From NCBI RefSeq assembly GCF_003967555.1, contig NZ_BIFS01000001.1:1736001-1800000 (forward strand): 64,000 nucleotides of DNA, written 5' to 3'. This DNA is from Dictyobacter kobayashii. Its GTDB lineage: Bacteria > Chloroflexota > Ktedonobacteria > Ktedonobacterales > Ktedonobacteraceae. Below the pieces are notes generated by a model. That model had not been told where the DNA came from. It saw nothing but the letters and a program-made list of their open reading frames with translations, and searched no databases. Position numbers and translations under genes: made by a program. Position 1 is the stretch's first letter; each line of letters begins with the position of its first letter. Positions 57,750 to 64,000 of this stretch are shown here, piece by piece.

Positions 57750-60605
57750 CTAAGGAAGCTGGGAAGATAGTACCCAATCAGCCTGTCCATTTCCTGGCAA
57801 AGCGGTAAAGGCAGACGGATTGACCAGTTCAAGGCCAGCTGGTACCGGAAAGGTCCATTGCGGATGGGCAGAAAAACGAAAATGATAATCAGGTCCGCAG
57901 GCAATCTGGTCGGCGCTGGCGAAAGCATTGGTGTGGGGAGCGTATTGATTACAATGATCCAGGACCCGTTCCATCACGCTATGCCAGATGGGCCCGGCCC
58001 CGGTAATGCCAATGACATCGTTCATCTTTTCATTGTTAGCGTTGCCCACCCAGACACCTACCACAACGTCAGGGGTATAGCCAATCGTCCAGTTGTCTCT
58101 GAAGTCATCGGTCGTGCCAGTTTTGGCCGCCACCTGTCGGCTACAAGCAAAGCGCGAATAGGCACAATTGGCATCCATATCGGCAAAAGATAAATCATGA
58201 TCCGAGCCAAATTCATAGGCCCGGGAGGGTTCGTCCGACAACACTGAAGTCATCATGTAGGCAACCTGTGGCGAGAAGACCCGGCCAGCAGGCGGCGTCG
58301 CCCCATCATAGTGATAGAGGTTGTGACCATAGTTATCCCAGATATCCAGCACACTCTGAGGCGGAATACGCACACCCTGATTGGCAAAGGTTTGATAGGC
58401 ATCCACCATTTGCAGCGGTGAGATATCCTTTGAACCCAGAGCCCAGGCCAGGCCAGTATTGGCCTGCGTCGTAATGCCAAGTCGGCGCGTCGTAGCCAGC
58501 ACCTGGTTGGCACTGGCAAACTGCATCGTCTTGATCGCCGGAATATTATACGAATTGGCGGTACCAATCCGTAGCGTCACCGGTTGATTGGTATAGGTAT
58601 GTCCATAATCATATGGCGCATAGATAGTCGAATGCTTGGATAATGCATCCTTATCCGTGTGCGGCATCGGTGTACCGGGAGCGGCCCCATTAGGGAAGTA
58701 GGTGCGGTTATCTGTCAACACAATACCGGGATTCCAGCCCATCTGGAAGGCGGTAGCATATTCAAACGGTTTAAAGGTTGAGCCAGGTGGGCGTGTATTG
58801 ATTGCCGCGTTAAACTGGCCTCCCACACGCGGATCCAGCGAATTATAGTCAGCGCTCCCATTCATAGCCAGAATCTCGCCAGTTTTCGCATCCATCACCA
58901 CCACCGCGGCTGAGTGCAGATTATTATAACTACTCAAAGTCGCATAATAGCCGCGCAACTTCTGATACTCAGGCTGATCAATGTGACGTTTCACAGCCCG
59001 CTCCACATAGTCCTGCAAATTGACATCTATGGTGGTGCGAATATTCAATCCAGCCTTCTGGAATACCTCATAGCCAGTGGCGATATCGCCATTGCCAAGA
59101 GCGGTTGAGACCTGATTGATGACCCAATCCACAAAATGGGGAGCGCGTTTGGTACGTGCATAACTCCTGAAATTTGTATGTATCATCAGCCGCTGGGCTT
59201 TCTTGATAATAGTAGGAGTAATCAGACCCAGCCCATCTACAAAGATATGTTGCTCCATCATCTGCTGCAAAACCAGCCACTGACGCGCAATGGCCCGTTG
59301 TTTGGCATCCGGGCCGGTAGTTGGATCGTTATAGCCCGGTTGATTGGGCATGCCAGCCAGTAGCGAGGCACGTGCCAGGCCCAGCAAGGGATCATTTTTT
59401 CCGGTTGCCTGATTATAATTTAGTTTGGCAATGCCAGGGATGCATTTTTGATTGGTTCTACAGGTTGGTTGCAAGCCAAAATAATCTTCCGCCGCTACCT
59501 CGACACCATAGGTTTGACTCCCGAAAGGAGCTATATTGAAATACATCTCAAGAATTTTGCTTTTAGGATATTGCTGTGTCAGGCCAACGGCCATAGCCGC
59601 TTCGGTAATTTTACGCTCAAGGGCGTACTCCCGCTTATTGGATAGATTTTTAATCACCTGTTGCGTCAACGTGCTGGCGCCCCCATACTGCCTGGCTGCG
59701 GCCCGAATGATGGCGGCAGGCTCAATACCAGCATTGGTCCAGAAAGTCTTATCTTCAATGGCCACCATAGCATCCTGCATCACCCTGGGAACATCTTCAT
59801 ATCTGATCGCGGTACGCCGGCCATCCTGCCTGGAGTTTTGATCATACGCTTCAAACAAGAGCACATTATTGCGATCATAGATGCGCGTACTCTGGGCAAT
59901 GTGCGCATTGGCCAGTTCATCCACCCGTGGCAATTGCTGCTCATAATATCCATAACTATAAGCCCCACCAGTAATAAATATGAGCCCCAGCACCGACGTG
60001 ATGGCCATCAACATAGCCATCCAGAGATGGCGGGGAGCGCGCTGCCAGCGTGCGCGCCGCTGCTTCATCTGCATTGCGATGCGCAGGGTGCGAGAACGGC
60101 GCCAGGGCGTTTTCCGTTGCGGCCGGGGCATCTGCCGCTCAACAGTGGCTGCTTCCGCCGGAGATGGGCTATGATAGCGCTCCATAAAAGGAGCCGGAGG
60201 TTGCACTCTATGGCCAGCGACGGCCGCCACCTTACCCGACCAATGGCGCACCATATTCACGGTATTGGCCAATAGACCTGGTGAGCGCAATAACAGTCCT
60301 CGTCCAGGAACAGTACTAGCAGAAACACCCATAGAAGAAACAGGCAATTGGAGCTGACCACGCGAGCGAGGAGAAGACGCAGTAGGAAGAGAGGTTGATC
60401 CCTTCTCGGACGAACCTGGCAAAGAGGGGGGTCCAAATTGTCCTGGTGTTAATGGTGAAGATTGTACTGGCTCCAGTCCTGATTGCGATATCGACGCCTG
60501 TTGTTGTTGACGATAGTTACTTAAAAGCCCTCCCGTCTTTGGTGGTGTGCTATCTTCAATCCGTGGTTGATGACTATCAGCTTGCTGATCCAGGTTATTA
60601 CTCAT
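57750..60605 (-). CDS. Class A penicillin-binding protein (bifunctional), copy 2
   Basis: A 951-residue paralogue of the PBP at 54314, with the same order: cytoplasmic tail (about 200 residues) with PPKTGGLLSNY, a membrane helix, a glycosyltransferase with EDKTFWTNAGIEP (same His to Asn change) and GGASTLTQQVIKNL, and a transpeptidase with PGSTFKPF, SYN (in GTANSYNIPAIK) and AAKTGTTD. Differences concentrate in the tail and the transpeptidase surface. A tandem duplication is the simplest origin; the two are probably transcribed separately given the 517-base gap. Confidence 0.93.
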   Translation of the reverse strand: MSNNLDQQADSHQPRIEDSTPPKTGGLLSNYRQQQQASISQSGLEPVQSSPLTPGQFGPPSLPGSSEKGSTSLPTASSPRSRGQLQLPVSSMGVSASTVPGRGLLLRSPGLLANTVNMVRHWSGKVAAVAGHRVQPPAPFMERYHSPSPAEAATVERQMPRPQRKTPWRRSRTLRIAMQMKQRRARWQRAPRHLWMAMLMAITSVLGLIFITGGAYSYGYYEQQLPRVDELANAHIAQSTRIYDRNNVLLFEAYDQNSRQDGRRTAIRYEDVPRVMQDAMVAIEDKTFWTNAGIEPAAIIRAAARQYGGASTLTQQVIKNLSNKREYALERKITEAAMAVGLTQQYPKSKILEMYFNIAPFGSQTYGVEVAAEDYFGLQPTCRTNQKCIPGIAKLNYNQATGKNDPLLGLARASLLAGMPNQPGYNDPTTGPDAKQRAIARQWLVLQQMMEQHIFVDGLGLITPTIIKKAQRLMIHTNFRSYARTKRAPHFVDWVINQVSTALGNGDIATGYEVFQKAGLNIRTTIDVNLQDYVERAVKRHIDQPEYQKLRGYYATLSSYNNLHSAAVVVMDAKTGEILAMNGSADYNSLDPRVGGQFNAAINTRPPGSTFKPFEYATAFQMGWNPGIVLTDNRTYFPNGAAPGTPMPHTDKDALSKHSTIYAPYDYGHTYTNQPVTLRIGTANSYNIPAIKTMQFASANQVLATTRRLGITTQANTGLAWALGSKDISPLQMVDAYQTFANQGVRIPPQSVLDIWDNYGHNLYHYDGATPPAGRVFSPQVAYMMTSVLSDEPSRAYEFGSDHDLSFADMDANCAYSRFACSRQVAAKTGTTDDFRDNWTIGYTPDVVVGVWVGNANNEKMNDVIGITGAGPIWHSVMERVLDHCNQYAPHTNAFASADQIACGPDYHFRFSAHPQWTFPVPAGLELVNPSAFTALPGNGQADWVLSSQLP

Positions 60606-60933
60606 AAACTAAGTATCCTCATGATTACCCGATGCCTGTCTACCAAAGGAAACCTCTTCAGTTATTCCCAATGAGAACTGCTTCATTGCTGTCCGGTCCT
60701 CTGCACATGTACAAAAGACAAAAGGAGAAACAGGAAAATTATATGCTGAAGTATACCCGAGTGGTAAACAGCCTCCCTTCCACACATTTCCCCGATTCGG
60801 TCGTTTGCGGTGGGTAAACACAATCCGAACCTCGTTTATATTAAACGAACAACTATGAGATAAATTAACACTCCCTTTTATCTATTAGCAGCACTTAGAG
60901 ATTCTTTCCTAATTCTCGGTCTTTGATTCCTAT

Positions 60934-61236
60934 GCATACGTGCGCAGCCGCGCCCGACCCCTTTTCTCAGGTGGTGTGGAAAGTGTGCGCTGCACACTTT
61001 CCACACCACCTGAGAAAAAATTATTTTGAGCATTGAAGGCGTGAAAATGCAGGCTCGATATTGCAGAGAGAAAGAGAAGCACACACAGCTCTCCGTCCTT
61101 TAAGGGAAACGGGGTGCAGAGGCTGTTGCTTTTGCATCCCACTTCCCTATTATTTTTATTATATTTGCAGAAAATGTGTAAAACACATTTTCTGCAAATA
61201 TAATAAAGCAGCTCGGGCGCGGCTGCGCACGCAGTC
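60934..61236. repeat. Palindromic element copy F, symmetrical with two perfect hairpins
   Basis: 303 bp with inverted end modules CATACGTGCGCAGCCGCGCC (60935) and its inverse GGGCGCGGCTGCGCACGCAG (61214-61233). Each borders a long hairpin: 27 bp (60962-60988 with 60992-61018, loop GCT) and 25 bp (61155-61179 with 61183-61207, loop AAA). After the first comes TTTTGAGCATTGAAGGCGTG, the family's post-hairpin module. The two stems are unrelated in sequence. The rest of the gap between PBP copy 2 and the peptidase gene (60606-60933) shows nothing else. Confidence 0.82.
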
Positions 61237-61352
61237 TCTGTGAGCCTGGACAAGCCATGCGTACTATATGGATGAGTAAAGTAAGACAGCCGATATTCTG
61301 ATCATATATAATAAGAATTGATATTCTCGAATTGGCACAAGGAGTTTGATCT

Positions 61353-62911
61353 ATGCGCTTGAGTTTCATACATATTACCGGGCGCCTTCTTATTTTTCTA
61401 TCAATTATTATTATCATATTGGCAAATCTATCTTCTCACGCCCATGCAGCTGTTGCGGCTGAGCCGATCAGCGTAAGCTCAGAGACGGCTACACTTAACT
61501 TTCCAAAATCTATGGATTTTCAATTGGATGCTCACGATGCGGCAACACCGTTAGAGCTTGCTACACTCTCACTTGATTTCAATTATGAGCATATGACAGA
61601 AGTGCATGCTGTAGCTCATACACAGGCCCACGATATACTCTTTCAATGGCATGAGGTTTTTGATCAGCAGCATTTTATGCCGGTCGGAACTATTCTCACT
61701 TACCATTGGACCATCGAGGATATAAACGGCCATCAATATGATAGTGAGGCCAAGAAATTTCAGATTACTGATACGCGTTTCCAGTGGCAACATCTCTCTC
61801 AAGGGCTCTACCAGGTCAACTGGTATAATCGTTCAACGGACTTTGGGCAGATCTTGCTTACACAGACCACCAATAGTTTGAAGCGTATCTATACAAATCT
61901 GGGCACGCCATTGCAGAAGCCGGTTAATCTATGGGTATATGACAACAATGATGATTTTCATAGCTCACTCCCTCCAGACACAGTTGAATGGGTCGGAGGG
62001 GTCACTTTCTTCCAGCTTAACCAGGCATCTGTCGTCGTTAGTGGACCAGACGATATCACCTTGAGCCGCGATCTCCCCATGAACTAACACACCTGGTCTT
62101 TCATCAGGCTGCCCAGGGTAATGTCCCAACCTGGTTTGATGAGGGTCTGGCCGTCTACAATCAGGCCTACCATGAAGCCAATATGCAAAATACATTTAAT
62201 GATGAGCTCACCAAACACAGCCTGCTTCCGTTGCAAGGTTTAGATGCTTCATTTCCCAGGGATGCACAAAAAGCCTACCAGGCATATGCTCAGAGCTGGA
62301 AGCTGGTTAGTTATATGTATGCAACGTTCGGGCTTAAAAAGATGGCGGCACTAATTCAAGCAACCCATAGCACAGATCAATCATTTGATAGCGATCTACA
62401 AAAATCACTGGGCGTAGATTCATCACAGTTGGAGAACCAGTGGCACCTTCGCCTCAATCAACCAGCCACTTTATCAGGTACCCAACAAACGCAACAACCG
62501 GCAACCCCAGCGGTTGACAGTAAACCAGTGGTAGCAGCAGATACCAGTGATAGCTATTTAATAGCGGCCGGGGGACTTTTAATAGTAGTGCCACTGCTAG
62601 GCGGTATTGCTCTGTTAGTCTTTGTATTGATTAACCGCCGCAAAGTCAGGGCGCAGGCGGCATTACAGCAAGTACCAAACTCCATGTACCCAGGAAACTA
62701 TATCAATTACAGCGGTCCAGATCGACAGCAACCCAATCACCATTATAGTCAACCATCGGCATATAGCCCTGCAGGACCATACGGGCCGGCAGAACAATAC
62801 GCCAACACAGCAAACAGTGTTCCTCCCTCTTACTCTGCTTATCAACCCTATCCATGGGGAAATCCAGAGGTGACGACAATGGAGGAGCCTAAGCTAAATA
62901 TAGAGGAGTAA
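61353..62911 (+). CDS. Membrane-anchored HExxH metallopeptidase, peptidase MA-like (one-base frameshift)
   Basis: Adding one base in CCCC 62075-62078 joins SRDLP to HELTHLVFHQ and yields 519 residues. This restores the zinc motif HELTH and, 20 or so residues later, WFDEGLAVYN with the third zinc ligand Glu, the gluzincin pattern of the peptidase MA-like group. A signal peptide (1-33, ending SHAHA) exports it; an Ig-like beta region comes first, the peptidase next, then a Pro/Thr linker and a C-terminal membrane helix (about 62550-62630) with a Tyr/Pro/Gln-rich cytoplasmic tail. Substrate unknown. dprA follows after 9 bases. Confidence 0.8.
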
Positions 62912-62920
62912 AGCAACATT

Positions 62921-64000
62921 ATGGGCAAGAAGCAGCGGCGGGTGGAAGTGTATGATCCCTTAGCCCGATATTATCCTTCAGATGCGCTCTCTTTAGAGGA
63001 ACTAGCGTACTGGATCGCCTTTAGTCGCGTCATGGGCATTGGTCCGGTACGCTTTCAAATGTTATTAGATTATTTCGAGGAAGATGTGGCCCGCGCCTGG
63101 CAGGCGACTGCCCATGAACTGGCCTGCGTGGGCCTGGATCAGCGCACCATTGAGAGTTTCCTGAAACAGCGCGCCTGCATTGATCCCCCTCACGAATTAA
63201 AGCGCATAGAAAAACTACGCATCCAGGTGATCACCTGGAAGGACGCCTTATATCCTCCCTTATTGCGCAAAATTGAGTATTCCCCACCTGTACTATATGC
63301 CTGCGGGCAATTGACCTCAGACGATCTACACTACAGTATTGGTGTCGTTGGCACGCGCAAAATGAGCCACTATGGACGCCAGGTTACAGAACATTTTACA
63401 AAGGAACTGGTAAAGGGGCGTATCACTATTGTCAGTGGCCTGGCCCTGGGAGTAGATACGGTAGCCCATAATACGGCACTCGACAATGGCGGACGCACGA
63501 TTGCTGTCTTAGCCTGTGGATTAGATACCATCTATCCACCGGAGAATTATCACCTGGCCAGGCAGATTGTTGATTCGGGACAAGGCGTACTACTAACCGC
63601 GTTTCCGCTGGGTATAAAACCTGAAGCGGGCAACTTTCCAGCGCGCAACCACATCATCTCAGGGCTCTCCCTGGGTGTGCTGGTCACAGAAGCCCCTCCC
63701 AAAAGCGGAGCCCTGATTACGGCCAACTCAGCCCTGACCCAGGGTCGAGAGGTCTATGCGGTCCCTAGCAACATCTTTTCAGCCAACGGAGCGGGCGTCA
63801 ACAAACTTATTCGGGATGGCGCACACCCGGTCACGGATGTCAGCGATATTCTGGATCACCTCAATATCCACACCGTACCTCAAGACGAAACGCTTACGCT
63901 GCGCCAGCCGGCGAACCAGGAGGAAAGGGTTTTGCTGGCCCTGTTGACCCGCGAACCCCAACATATAGATGATCTGATCCGTGCCTCTGGCTTCGCCGCC
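62921..64000 (+). CDS. dprA: DNA processing protein DprA (truncated by window end)
   Basis: The first 360 codons of the competence/recombination mediator that loads RecA on single-stranded DNA. A SAM-like helical region (about 25-90, ALSLEELAYWIAFSRVMGIGP) leads into the Rossmann-like domain: GVVGTRKMSHYG, IVSGLALGVDTVAH, LACGLDTIYPPEN, FPARNHIISGLS, VTEAPPKSGALITA, REVYAVPSNIF. A C-terminal winged helix begins (EERVLLALL) and is cut off by the window edge. ATG 62921 lies 9 bases after the peptidase stop; GGAG is at 62904, a rather long spacing. Confidence 0.94.
   Translation, partial: MGKKQRRVEVYDPLARYYPSDALSLEELAYWIAFSRVMGIGPVRFQMLLDYFEEDVARAWQATAHELACVGLDQRTIESFLKQRACIDPPHELKRIEKLRIQVITWKDALYPPLLRKIEYSPPVLYACGQLTSDDLHYSIGVVGTRKMSHYGRQVTEHFTKELVKGRITIVSGLALGVDTVAHNTALDNGGRTIAVLACGLDTIYPPENYHLARQIVDSGQGVLLTAFPLGIKPEAGNFPARNHIISGLSLGVLVTEAPPKSGALITANSALTQGREVYAVPSNIFSANGAGVNKLIRDGAHPVTDVSDILDHLNIHTVPQDETLTLRQPANQEERVLLALLTREPQHIDDLIRASGFAA

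Overview
The window looks like a chromosomal segment of a Ktedonobacteria-type Chloroflexota bacterium. This is inferred from gene content, not from a database search: many large membrane-anchored Ser/Thr kinases with extracellular C-terminal domains, a T-box-controlled dimeric-type glycyl-tRNA synthetase, an hrcA-dnaK-dnaJ cluster with CIRCE-like sites, paired class A PBPs, XPB-like and Ski2-like helicases, and several families of mobile or palindromic repeats. No rRNA, tRNA or CRISPR array is visible.

Layout. 0-9.4 kb: AI-2E-type permease, a small membrane protein, an FG-GAP-like membrane protein, a Bax1/DUF790 nuclease-like gene, a degenerate Ser/Thr kinase and an EEP-fold hydrolase. 9.4-13.4 kb: palindromic element, glyQS with promoter and T-box leader, and a complete ISAs1-family IS next to a MITE-like repeat. 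13.6-23.7 kb: Ski2-like helicase, two active receptor kinases, a kinase-less paralogue and a small membrane protein. 24-31.7 kb: ABC exporter pair, PhyH/AraC pair, and a beta-propeller gene followed upstream by a BNR-repeat lipoprotein. 31.7-42 kb: CopC-CopD fusion, rnc, an orphan N6-adenine methylase, a B12-binding subunit and meaB in overlapping order, an unknown gene, a complete IS4-family IS inside a second MITE-like copy, and an XPB-like helicase. 42-48.8 kb: three tandem receptor kinases, the last a pseudokinase. 49-54 kb: dnaJ, dnaK, hrcA. 54-64 kb: two paralogous class A PBPs, a symmetrical palindromic element, a membrane-anchored HExxH peptidase and the start of dprA.

Two observations cut across the window. 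(1) Twelve single-base deficits occur in ten genes, including dnaJ. All are minus one and nearly all lie in short homopolymers, and adding one base restores a full-length protein each time. Systematic homopolymer undercalling in the assembly is the simplest explanation, so I annotate these as single genes. (2) Five intergenic elements share a GC-rich end module (near GTACGTGCGC-N4-CGCGCCCGAGC) next to a long hairpin. Six of the seven hairpin stems are perfect (24-31 bp), but their sequences differ between copies while the pairing is kept. I do not recognise this family, and it is the best candidate here for something undescribed. Two further families (a roughly 140-bp element with CAATCGTA ends in two distant copies, and a MITE-like element with a central palindrome) add to the repeat load.
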